A DNA stretch of 32,308 bases from Cytophagales bacterium. GTDB taxonomy: Bacteria; Bacteroidota; Bacteroidia; Cytophagales; Cytophagaceae. This document shows positions 1-7,962 of the stretch, in pieces. Under the pieces are notes generated by a model, which was given only the letters and a program-made list of their open reading frames with translations, made no database searches and was not told the DNA's origin. Position 1 is the first letter of the stretch; each line of letters starts with the position of its first letter. The stretch covers positions 1 through 32,308 of the forward strand of contig JAAFID010000020.1 of NCBI GenBank assembly GCA_013297765.1. Direction: 5' to 3'. A program made the position numbers and the translations under genes.

Positions 1-480
1 AGCGTCTTCTAGCAGTTCCCTTACACGTTTAGCAAATGTAGGCGATTTGCCATTGGTAGATATAGCGATTTTTAGTTCTCCCTTTTTTACCACTGAACCT
101 AAATAAAAGTCACAACTTTCAGGCGTATCGGCAACGTTGATGAGTATTTTTTTTACTTTGGCATCGGTGCGAACTTGTTGGTTTAGTTCGGCAATACAAG
201 TTGCAGCCACCACCAAATCCATACCATCCAAATCCTTGCTGTCATAAGGCTTATAGACCAATCTTAACTTTGGAAATTGTCCAGACAGCGCTACTATTTC
301 TGGTCTTATTTCAGGAGCCACAATAGTTACTTGAGCATTGGTACTATTTTTAAAAATGGCAGTAGTTTTCTCTAGCCCTACCAAACCACCACCTACCACC
401 AGCATCTGCAATTTGTCAAGCCTAAAAAAGACAGGAAACAATTGGTTACCATCGGTGGAGGTAGGTAGTGGTTCGGTCAT
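1..480 (-). CDS. Precorrin-2 dehydrogenase / sirohydrochlorin ferrochelatase, N-terminal part (cut by the window edge)
   Basis: Siroheme synthase NAD-binding domain (Met8p/CysG N-terminal type), which oxidises precorrin-2 to sirohydrochlorin and may also insert iron, in the cytoplasm. The reading frame is open from an ATG at 480 to base 1, giving 160 codons without a stop. Visible are LFPVFFRLDKLQMLVVGGG (a Rossmann strand with a GGG loop, residues ~14-32), then VAATCIAEL, then INVADTPESCDFYLGS (~119-134), the family signature that carries the dinucleotide and active-site region, and ISTNGKSPTFAKRVRE near the cut. The C-terminal end lies outside the window, so a fused methyltransferase domain cannot be excluded, though a stand-alone protein is usual in Bacteroidota. 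A 206-bp gap separates it from the upstream gene, so it probably has its own promoter. Confidence 0.9.
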   Translation of the reverse strand, partial: MTEPLPTSTDGNQLFPVFFRLDKLQMLVVGGGLVGLEKTTAIFKNSTNAQVTIVAPEIRPEIVALSGQFPKLRLVYKPYDSKDLDGMDLVVAATCIAELNQQVRTDAKVKKILINVADTPESCDFYLGSVVKKGELKIAISTNGKSPTFAKRVRELLEDA

Positions 481-686
481 GGGAGTTTTTTTAGTTTAAT
501 GATGGTATGATTTGGTAGTATATCAAGAGGAAAGAACGAGGTTATGCTTAGGCTAAACTAATGCAACATTTTATTTTGAAAATTAAGAACAGGCGAAGCT
601 GGCTTAATTTCATTTTTTTAGCTTCGACAAGATGAGACTAAATTTGTTGTTAATATTGGGTTTGAATTTATGCAATTGATGTAAAA
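481..686. other. Intergenic gap with a 7-bp inverted repeat
   Basis: This gap lies between the secreted hypothetical gene and the siroheme synthase gene, both on the minus strand. It contains CGAAGCT (594-600) and its complement AGCTTCG (620-626) around a 19-nt loop, possibly a weak terminator for the upstream gene, although no clean T-tract follows on the minus strand. I see no exact TAnnTTTG promoter box on the minus strand and no small gene. Confidence 0.4.
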
Positions 687-2270
687 TTATTTTAGAATTA
701 CTTTTATCATTACATCTTCACCACCTTTCTTGTATGCTTCAAATACAAATTCCTTTGCAGAAACATCTTGAATTCTATGCATGTGAAACTGGTGTAAATC
801 TAATTTCCTAAAACTAGCAATCGAGATTTTTTCTACATTTCCTGTGGCATCATTTACTTTGTAAGCTGTTAAGTAACCATTATTACCATTCTCATGTACA
901 TCTGGCATTTCGTCAAAGGGTAACTTTAAGTTGTTGATGTTGTCCATAAAAAGAAAATAATGTGATTGCCCATCATGCTTATAATTGAAAGAAATGTCTC
1001 CAATGTTTTCTCCACTTGTTTGACTCTTGGGCAACCGACGCATCCAAGCAAGACTGCCGTCGGCATTGATTTTACAGGCAAGTATATCATCATATTTCCT
1101 ACCTGATACGCTACTTAAATTTCCTCCTTTTGCTTTACTATACACCTCTCCATATAGCAATTGTTGTTCTCCTGTAAGGATGTAGCTGCCATCTTCTTGA
1201 TGAAATAATTGTCTAAGAGTAAGGTTTTTCATTTCTGCTTTATCTTTATTTTCCTTTGCTACATTTTTATTCCTATTTCGTTTGGATTCAAATTGGTTGA
1301 GTATTTCCAATGGAATTTCGTAGCTTGTCATATTAGTGATTGCGTTATTTTTCTCTACATTAAATAAAATTATTCCATCGGCATTGAATCCATTTTTGTC
1401 GTTATTATAAAATCCTGCACAAACCATTTTATTTTTATCAAATTCATAAAGCCACAATTGATTTATAAACTTACCTTTTAAAGCTACAGGTATGGTCTCA
1501 AATTCGTTGGTGTTAGGTTTTACCTTCATTAATTCTAAAAAATATTCTTCTTCATTGTTATCATTAAATCTGCTGACACCGTATTTCAGATTTACCATAT
1601 AGGTATTCCCGTCGCTATCTACTGAATAATCCAAAATATCTATTTTAGGAATAGGTTGTGTCATCTTTATTTCTGATTTAGAAATAGACTTTAATTGGTC
1701 GTCAAATACATTAAGTCCTATCACATAGTAGCTGTTCATGCTCATATCTGCTGGTTTTAATGTGTATGTAATGAGCAGCTTTGATTCGTCAAAGGAAGTA
1801 TAAAATGAATATTTGGTCTTGTGTTCTTTAGAATAAAAGTTGTGCCCTACATATAGTGGCTTTTTATTTTCAAGCACCAATGTTTCTTTTGATATGCGCT
1901 CCAAGTCATTAAAGTTTATTTTGAGTGCATAAAGTTGCTCATACTGATTTGTAGGATTAACTAAAGAGTAAAAAACATATAAATTGTCGTTTAATAGATT
2001 AACCGATTCCAAATTATAACCATTAGGAAATATTTTATAAATGAATCTATTAGATAATTCTAATGTTTTATTGGTTATTGTAGAAATCCGTAGCGTATTC
2101 CCTTTTATGATTACTGAAATTACATCATCTTCTCTTGCAAAATAATATTTATGTCGAGCATCAGTTACCTGATAAGGTTTGCCCACAATTACTTCTGCCA
2201 CCTGTGCTATCGAGGTTTGGAATAATAATAGAGAAATAAACAGTAATGTTGAATGCAAAATATCTTTCAT
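687..2270 (-). CDS. Secreted hypothetical protein (paralogue of the 12576-14141 product)
   Basis: Function unknown. The chosen start at 2270 gives MKDILHSTLLFISLLLF followed by QTSIAQ, a clear signal peptide with a likely cut after the Ala of IAQ. An in-frame ATG at 2318 would put 16 extra residues before that signal and is less likely. The mature part (about 505 residues) has no cysteine cluster, membrane span or catalytic motif I recognise. It reads like a beta-rich propeller-type protein, with repeated blocks of the kind 'DSDGNTYMVN' and 'ADGSLAWMRRLPKSQ'. A middle block (FYTSFDESKLLITYTL, then VFDDQLKSISKSE) matches the layout of the gene at 12576-14141 (FSPDKKLFAAYIF, then FSNNLDKLNEGN), so I take them as distant paralogues. 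It lies 52 nt after the M1 peptidase gene and is probably cotranscribed with it. Confidence 0.75.
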   Translation of the reverse strand: MKDILHSTLLFISLLLFQTSIAQVAEVIVGKPYQVTDARHKYYFAREDDVISVIIKGNTLRISTITNKTLELSNRFIYKIFPNGYNLESVNLLNDNLYVFYSLVNPTNQYEQLYALKINFNDLERISKETLVLENKKPLYVGHNFYSKEHKTKYSFYTSFDESKLLITYTLKPADMSMNSYYVIGLNVFDDQLKSISKSEIKMTQPIPKIDILDYSVDSDGNTYMVNLKYGVSRFNDNNEEEYFLELMKVKPNTNEFETIPVALKGKFINQLWLYEFDKNKMVCAGFYNNDKNGFNADGIILFNVEKNNAITNMTSYEIPLEILNQFESKRNRNKNVAKENKDKAEMKNLTLRQLFHQEDGSYILTGEQQLLYGEVYSKAKGGNLSSVSGRKYDDILACKINADGSLAWMRRLPKSQTSGENIGDISFNYKHDGQSHYFLFMDNINNLKLPFDEMPDVHENGNNGYLTAYKVNDATGNVEKISIASFRKLDLHQFHMHRIQDVSAKEFVFEAYKKGGEDVMIKVILK

Positions 2271-2322
2271 CGATATATAAAATTTAAAGTGAAACAATTT
2301 GAGGGAAATAGAGTTCATTTTC

Positions 2323-5300
2323 CTAAAACGCCCTATTCACACCCACCACATAACGAAATTGAAAGTAATCCTCAGTAGCAGGTGGGGTATTTAAAAACAA
2401 AGGCATATCAAAACGAAGTACTAGTGGCTTGATATCTAATGGTGAAAAACGAATGGTGAGCGATGTGCCTAGCCCAGCATTCATACGCAATGGAGAAAGG
2501 TAATTCTTTTCAAGATGGGTGTACGCCAATGCCCCAATATCTCCAAATACATAAGTATCTACTTTCAAATTTTTAGTAATTCCTTTTGCTGGAATTTTGA
2601 TGTACCGGTCAAAGTCTATTTCTATATTATAACTAGCGCCGCCTCTTCCTACATAATTATTTAGGATGTCGCTTGCCTGCTGCTGTAAAGCCAAATAACC
2701 TGAATAGCCACGTAAATTGAGCCCACCCCCTGCATGAAAATGATTGGTTGCAATGCCATAGCCCAACCACTGGTCAGGTACAAAACCTTTCGCTCTGGTG
2801 TATTTATTTTCTATTAGTGCCTCTGTATTTGCACCTGCTAGATACAAGGCTGACTCTTGTGGAATATCATTTCCAAAAATCCATTGCCCGTAAACCCTAG
2901 ATTTTATTTCCAGTTTTTTCCAATTAATTCTATTTAGCGAATGCAACTGTAGCCACGAATAATTGTAGTCTGAAAGTACCGAAGGCATTCTAGCTGCAAG
3001 TGTAAACTCGCCAGTTCCTGCTTTGTACACGTAGTATTTGGTATAGCCTAGGTTCATACTACCATTGACATAACTAGCTTGGTCTAGCCTAGCTGTAGGC
3101 CTTCCCCAGGCATTGGGGTATAATAAATAGTCTTGAATATTGTTGCCATTGATTAAATATTTTACCTCGGCAAACAGTTTCGAATATCTAGGGTTGCGGT
3201 TGTCTTGGGTGCGAAATATCTTTTCAAATCCTATGGCAGACTTAGCTACACCAGCATTGTAAAAACCATGTTGATACAACATAGAGTTGTGCCATAGTTT
3301 ATTGGTGGCATTTTTATGGTATAGTTCCACCGCAAAAGGTTGGTTGTTGTTGCTTTTGTCTCCGTAAATATTATTCTGCAATAGCCTAGAATTGTACCAT
3401 GAAGAAATTGAATAGCTATTTCTATTCATATAGCTACCCTCGGCATGTAGCCCTAGTTGCAAGCCATCGTAGCTATTGTACCACACATCTGGCCGCCAAA
3501 AGTTTTTTGATTTTGTCCAGCTAGGCATGGCAGGTATGCGGTGGTCAAATTCGTAAGTACATATACCATCGTCGCCTACTTTATTGTTTCTCAAATCAGC
3601 ATCGGCAAGGTATTTTTCAGGGTCTATTTCTACTGATTTTATCTTATTTGGTATTTGTACTTGTGCGGTATAGTTGGGCTGTAGCAAGTCCCAGCCATAC
3701 CATTTTGGCAATATGGTTGCGGTGGTTTTTTTTGTAAACCATGTATTGGGAATGTGAAAATTGTAGGTATTATTTTTCTCGTCAGTTACCGTAAAATCAA
3801 TCGGCATCTGCATTCTGCCTTTTCTGGAAAATGAAATTTCGTACGTATTTTCTTCCTTAGTTTTCTTTACTTTGGTTATTGCATAGTCAATGTTTTTGGT
3901 AGTTTCCAGCCATTGGTCAAAAAACCAGTTGAGATCTACTTGGGTATATTCTATTACAGCTTGTCTAAAATCTTCGGGGTAGGGGTGCATGAATTTCCAT
4001 TTTTCGACATAGTATTTCATGGCTTTTAGAAATAGCTCGTCGCCTAGCACGTAGCGTAGATTGTAGAGCATCACACCAGTTTTATAATACACTAATCCGT
4101 AATTCCCTCCATGACGAATGGCACCATTAAATGCTGATGAATGTGTATTTAGTGGCTCATCAAAACCTTCTGTTACATGTGTTAAATATGGGTAGTAGAG
4201 GTTTTCATAGCGGGTATCGGAACTGTCAAGGTGTTTTTCTATGTATTTATTTTTATGAAGCCTTGCACGCTTTTCGCCCACTATTCTATCCATCGACCAC
4301 ACCGTAAGAAACTGTGTAAAGCCCTCGTCAAGCGAGGCACGGTAGGTTTCGTTGCTGCCTAGCATACCGTAAAACCACATGTGCCCTACCTCATGTGCCA
4401 ATAGACTTTGGTGCTGTGGATAGGTCCCTCCATCGAGCGTAAGCATGGGGTATTCCATGCCGTCTTTGGCATCGGCGACTATTATTTTGGGCCATGCATA
4501 CATCCCAAAATCCATGGAATAAACTTTAATCACATTCATGGTAAACCATGCCGACTGCTGCCAGCCAGCGGCGTGGTTTTCTTGTGCGAGGGCTATTACT
4601 TTGATACCATTCCATTCTAGTTCGCCAATACGATAGAGGGGGTCGGCAGTAAAGGCAAAGTTGTGTACATTTTTTGCGTGAAAATACCAAGTTTTGGTTT
4701 TTCCTTTTTCTCTAGGCACTATCACACTTGGCGTGTCGCTAGGTTTTACTTTTGTAAAATTAGCTAAGTCATATTTTTTTCTTAGCGAATCGGGCATTAC
4801 TTGTTCTTTGTTTTGCAACACACCTGTAGCCTCTACCACATATTCTTGTGGGAAGTTTAGCTTTACATCAAACGAACCAAAATTGCCATAATATTCCTTA
4901 TCCAAATCTTGATCGGTATTCCAGCCAAATTTTTTGTCGTACACCGCAATGGCAGGGTACCACTGCACGCCATCGTAGTGTTTGGTATTGAAACTGTTAA
5001 ATTTTTTCATGCGCCTACGCATAGAACCTGTGTCGAAATAGGTTTTAAACTTCATGGTGACCACCAAAGAATCGCCTGGGAAAAGCATTTTTTGCAAGGC
5101 AATTTTCATAATGGTATTGTCCAGCTCAGTGATTACGGGCTGTCCATTGATACGAATGCTATCGCAAACTGTGCCTAGCCCTTGCTGTTCATACTTTCCA
5201 TATTTTATAGGGATTCGGTTGTTTTGGTTCAAATTTTCATAATGCGACTTCGGTTGAAACGCATTTTGATGCAAATGAAAATAAAGTTCCTTGAGTGGAA

Positions 5301-5562
5301 ATGGCGAATTGTTCCAATATACCAATTGATAGTTGCCACTAATGATGTCGGTTTCGTCATCAACCACCGCATCTATGGTATAGGCTACATCTTGCTGCCA
5401 GTAGCCTGGGTCACGCATTTTGTTTTGCCAATATTGTGGATTTTCTTTGCTACGAAAAGGAACGTCGGGCAGTAGGTATTTGCTGGTTTGAGCGAGTGAA
5501 AAGTTGGTGAATTTTAATAAAACCCAAAGGATAAAAAGTATTTGCTTTTTCATTTTATTCAT
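2323..5562 (-). CDS. M1-family zinc metallopeptidase fused to an Omp85-like outer-membrane beta-barrel
   Basis: 1079 residues from the ATG at 5562; a GTG at 5589 would only add 9 residues before the signal peptide. A signal peptide (residues ~1-25, ending SLAQ) is followed by an M1 aminopeptidase: GMEYP (~368-372) stands where GAMEN usually is, HEVGH (390-394) with the third zinc ligand Glu413 exactly 18 residues on, and YYKTG (~492) provides the catalytic tyrosine. After the M1 C-terminal beta-sandwich (~560-660), residues ~691-1079 are rich in alternating aromatic/polar strands, contain NLRGYSG (~949-955, like the RGF/RGY of Omp85 loop 6) and end in phenylalanine, as outer-membrane barrels do. 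I infer an outer-membrane protein with a peptidase head. The gene starts 26 nt after the LptF/G-type gene and is probably in the tgt operon. The peptidase call is firm; the barrel call is good but untested. Confidence 0.9.
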   Translation of the reverse strand: MNKMKKQILFILWVLLKFTNFSLAQTSKYLLPDVPFRSKENPQYWQNKMRDPGYWQQDVAYTIDAVVDDETDIISGNYQLVYWNNSPFPLKELYFHLHQNAFQPKSHYENLNQNNRIPIKYGKYEQQGLGTVCDSIRINGQPVITELDNTIMKIALQKMLFPGDSLVVTMKFKTYFDTGSMRRRMKKFNSFNTKHYDGVQWYPAIAVYDKKFGWNTDQDLDKEYYGNFGSFDVKLNFPQEYVVEATGVLQNKEQVMPDSLRKKYDLANFTKVKPSDTPSVIVPREKGKTKTWYFHAKNVHNFAFTADPLYRIGELEWNGIKVIALAQENHAAGWQQSAWFTMNVIKVYSMDFGMYAWPKIIVADAKDGMEYPMLTLDGGTYPQHQSLLAHEVGHMWFYGMLGSNETYRASLDEGFTQFLTVWSMDRIVGEKRARLHKNKYIEKHLDSSDTRYENLYYPYLTHVTEGFDEPLNTHSSAFNGAIRHGGNYGLVYYKTGVMLYNLRYVLGDELFLKAMKYYVEKWKFMHPYPEDFRQAVIEYTQVDLNWFFDQWLETTKNIDYAITKVKKTKEENTYEISFSRKGRMQMPIDFTVTDEKNNTYNFHIPNTWFTKKTTATILPKWYGWDLLQPNYTAQVQIPNKIKSVEIDPEKYLADADLRNNKVGDDGICTYEFDHRIPAMPSWTKSKNFWRPDVWYNSYDGLQLGLHAEGSYMNRNSYSISSWYNSRLLQNNIYGDKSNNNQPFAVELYHKNATNKLWHNSMLYQHGFYNAGVAKSAIGFEKIFRTQDNRNPRYSKLFAEVKYLINGNNIQDYLLYPNAWGRPTARLDQASYVNGSMNLGYTKYYVYKAGTGEFTLAARMPSVLSDYNYSWLQLHSLNRINWKKLEIKSRVYGQWIFGNDIPQESALYLAGANTEALIENKYTRAKGFVPDQWLGYGIATNHFHAGGGLNLRGYSGYLALQQQASDILNNYVGRGGASYNIEIDFDRYIKIPAKGITKNLKVDTYVFGDIGALAYTHLEKNYLSPLRMNAGLGTSLTIRFSPLDIKPLVLRFDMPLFLNTPPATEDYFQFRYVVGVNRAF

Positions 5563-5588
5563 GTTGTTAATATAATTTTTCAATACCA

Positions 5589-6668
5589 CTACCTAGGCAT
5601 AAACCTGTACATCACTAACCCTATTATTGCAAATAAAATATTCGGAATCCAAGCAGCCATCATAGCATTGATAGCCCCAGAAGTGGCGAAACTACGGCTC
5701 ATCACTAAAAATATCAGGTAAACGAAGGCAAGTATAAAACCAATGGCAATCTGAAATCCGGTGCCGCCTCTAGCCTTTCTGGCGGCAACGATTACACCGA
5801 AAATGGTGAGAATAATTACTGCAAATGGATATGCATATCTTTCGTATTTTTCTATTTCGTAAACTTCAATATTCTCGGCTCCTCTGTCTTTTAATTCAGC
5901 AATATAAGCATTCAATTCGTTGAAATTAAGTGTTTCGTGATGAAGGTATTTACTTTCAAAATCTGAAGGTTTAAGGTTTATGGTAGTATCCATGTAGCTG
6001 CCCCGTATGATTTGCTGCTTTCCCATTCCACTAAAATTCCTAATTTGATAATCCTCCAAGGTCCACTTGTTTTTATCTTTGTTCCATAGTATTCTTGAGG
6101 CTTTCAGCTTGCTTTGTAGTTTGTTGTTTTCAATATCTTCTAGTGTAAACTGATAGCCAGTATTTATCTGATTGTTATAACTTTCTAGATATACATAGTT
6201 GGTAGGCGATATTTTAATATGCACATCTCTACCATCGAAGTAAAATTTGTCTTTGATGTATTTATTTTCAAAAAGAACCATGGCCTTGTTTGACCTAGGA
6301 ATAATCCAGCCAATCATAAAAAATGTAGCGACCGCAACGATGGAAGAACCCAATACAAATGGCCATAAAAATCTTTTAAAACTAACACCACTGTTTAGTA
6401 TGGCAATGATTTCGGTATGCGATGCCATGCGAGAGGTAACAAAAACAGCAGCTATAAATATGATGAGCGGGCTAATCATATTGGCGATGTAGGGAATGTA
6501 GTACAAATAAAATTCCAACAAAATTTGTGAAAAACTGACGCCACTTTTTATAAAATCTTCATTTTTTTCAGTGATATCTATCATGACTACAATAGCCATT
6601 AATACCACTACTACAAAGAAGAATGAGGTGAGAAATCTTTTGAGAATGTATTTGTCTAATATTTTCAT
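5589..6668 (-). CDS. LptF/LptG-family permease (YjgP/YjgQ)
   Basis: Inner-membrane subunit of the lipopolysaccharide export ABC transporter (LptB2FG), which lifts LPS from the inner membrane to the periplasmic bridge. The start at 6668 gives MKILDKYILKRFLTSF, the typical beginning of this family; the ATG at 6683 adds only 5 residues. There are two membrane segments near the N-terminus (~10-30 and ~55-80), one around residue 100-120, a soluble periplasmic beta-jellyroll region (~125-270) and three C-terminal spans (~275-295, ~305-325, ~330-355). Length (359 aa) matches the family. The F and G paralogues cannot be told apart by eye, so no symbol is given. It follows tgt by 36 nt; a tgt-permease pair is a common Bacteroidota arrangement. 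Confidence 0.9.
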   Translation of the reverse strand: MKILDKYILKRFLTSFFFVVVVLMAIVVMIDITEKNEDFIKSGVSFSQILLEFYLYYIPYIANMISPLIIFIAAVFVTSRMASHTEIIAILNSGVSFKRFLWPFVLGSSIVAVATFFMIGWIIPRSNKAMVLFENKYIKDKFYFDGRDVHIKISPTNYVYLESYNNQINTGYQFTLEDIENNKLQSKLKASRILWNKDKNKWTLEDYQIRNFSGMGKQQIIRGSYMDTTINLKPSDFESKYLHHETLNFNELNAYIAELKDRGAENIEVYEIEKYERYAYPFAVIILTIFGVIVAARKARGGTGFQIAIGFILAFVYLIFLVMSRSFATSGAINAMMAAWIPNILFAIIGLVMYRFMPR

Positions 6669-6704
6669 TTTAAAAATCATCAATAATATATGCTCTGTAT
6701 CTAG

Positions 6705-7835
6705 TTATAATTTTTGCATCAACTTTACTACCATTTCATTTTTCCATTTTAGAAATGTGCCATCAATGATGCGTTCTCTTGCCTGGCCTACTAGCCATAG
6801 GTAGAACGATAGATTTTGTAACGTAGCGATTTGCGACCCCAATATTTCTTTCGAAACTATCAAATGCCGCACGTAGCTTTTGGTATATGTTTGGTTGATA
6901 TACCCCCCCAGCGTTTCATCTATTGGCGAGAAATCTTCTTCCCATTTTTGATTGCGAATGTTTACGATGCCTTGTGTGGTAAACAGCATGCCATTGCGGG
7001 CATTGCGGGTGGGCATTACGCAGTCAAACATATCTATTCCTAAAGCTATACTTTCTAGAATATTCGCAGGTGTACCTACGCCCATCAAATATCTAGGCTT
7101 ATCCCAAGGTAAAATATTGCAGACCACATCGGTCATGGCATACATCTCTTCGGCTGGCTCGCCTACAGATAAGCCACCTATTGCATTGCCCTCACGCTCG
7201 AAAGAAGCAATTTTCTCTGCTGATATTTTTCGCAAATCGGCAAAGGTACTGCCTTGCACAATGGGGAAAAATGATTGTTTGTAATTATGTACAGATGGAG
7301 TATTGTCAAAATGTTCGCAACACCGTTTCAGCCAGCGATGCGTCATCTCCATTGAGTTTTTGGCATACTTGTACTCGCAAGGGTAGGGGGTACACTCGTC
7401 AAATGCCATGATGATATCTGCACCTATTGATTTCTGCACATCTATAGCTTTTTCAGGGCTAAAGAAATGCAAAGCACCATCTAGGTGTGATTTGAAAGTA
7501 GCTCCTTCTTCTTTGATGTTTCTAATGTCAGACATAGAATACACCTGATACCCGCCACTATCGGTCAGGATTGGTTTGTGCCAACCATTAAATTTGTGTA
7601 ATCCGCCCGCCTTTTCTATCACTTCAATAGTAGGTCGCAAATATAAATGATAGGTGTTGCCCAGTATTATTTGTGCTTTTATATCGTGTTCAAGTTCCCT
7701 TTGGTGTACGGCCTTCACAGTGCCAGCCGTGCCCACAGGCATAAAAATGGGTGTCTGTATAGAACCATGTGCAGTATTGATAACCCCTGCACGGGCTTTA
7801 CTTTCTTTGTCGGTGTGTTGTATTGTAAAAAACAT
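6705..7835 (-). CDS. tgt: tRNA-guanine transglycosylase (queuosine biosynthesis)
   Basis: Exchanges guanine at position 34 of tRNAs with GUN anticodons for the queuosine precursor base; a cytoplasmic enzyme. 376 residues with LTDSGGYQV (Asp92, the general acid/base), GNAIGGLSVGEP (~217-227), YLMGVGTP (~249-256) and DCVMPTRNARNG (Asp271, the nucleophile). The C-terminal part that usually carries the CxCxxC...H zinc site reads SPIDETLGGYINQTYTKSYVRHL (split as SPIDETLGGY then INQTYTKSYVRHL) and holds no cysteines, only the histidine. From memory, other Bacteroidota Tgt sequences look the same, so this is probably a lineage form and not a broken gene. It is the first gene of a run of minus-strand genes, and its promoter lies unusually close to the start codon. 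Confidence 0.95.
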   Translation of the reverse strand: MFFTIQHTDKESKARAGVINTAHGSIQTPIFMPVGTAGTVKAVHQRELEHDIKAQIILGNTYHLYLRPTIEVIEKAGGLHKFNGWHKPILTDSGGYQVYSMSDIRNIKEEGATFKSHLDGALHFFSPEKAIDVQKSIGADIIMAFDECTPYPCEYKYAKNSMEMTHRWLKRCCEHFDNTPSVHNYKQSFFPIVQGSTFADLRKISAEKIASFEREGNAIGGLSVGEPAEEMYAMTDVVCNILPWDKPRYLMGVGTPANILESIALGIDMFDCVMPTRNARNGMLFTTQGIVNIRNQKWEEDFSPIDETLGGYINQTYTKSYVRHLIVSKEILGSQIATLQNLSFYLWLVGQARERIIDGTFLKWKNEMVVKLMQKL

Positions 7836-7840
7836 AGTTA

Positions 7841-7873
7841 CAAAAATAAGGTATTAATCTTAACTTAGGTCAA
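7841..7873 (-). promoter_or_regulatory. Bacteroidota-type promoter for tgt (TTG - 19 nt - TATTTTTG)
   Basis: Read on the minus strand, TTGACC (7873-7868) is followed after exactly 19 nt by TATTTTTG (7848-7841), a full match to the TAnnTTTG -7 element at the expected spacing from a TTG -33 element. Only 5 nt separate the final G from the tgt ATG, so transcription would begin about two or three bases before the start codon. Basis: sequence match to the known Bacteroidota promoter pattern. Confidence 0.65.
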
Positions 7874-7962
7874 TGAAAAGGGTAGATTGGTAAGTGTGAT
7901 TTTTAGCATCTATTATTCCAATCTCAATATTATAGAGGAAACCAGAACATATTTTACACCTA

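Noticed and set aside
2316-2318. Earlier ATG for the secreted hypothetical protein
   Set aside because: It would place 16 residues before a normal signal peptide; the ATG at 2270 gives a standard signal sequence.
4408-5475. Several plus-strand open frames of 60-100 codons inside the M1 peptidase gene
   Set aside because: All are antisense to an intact, motif-bearing gene, with no family resemblance and no plausible start signals.
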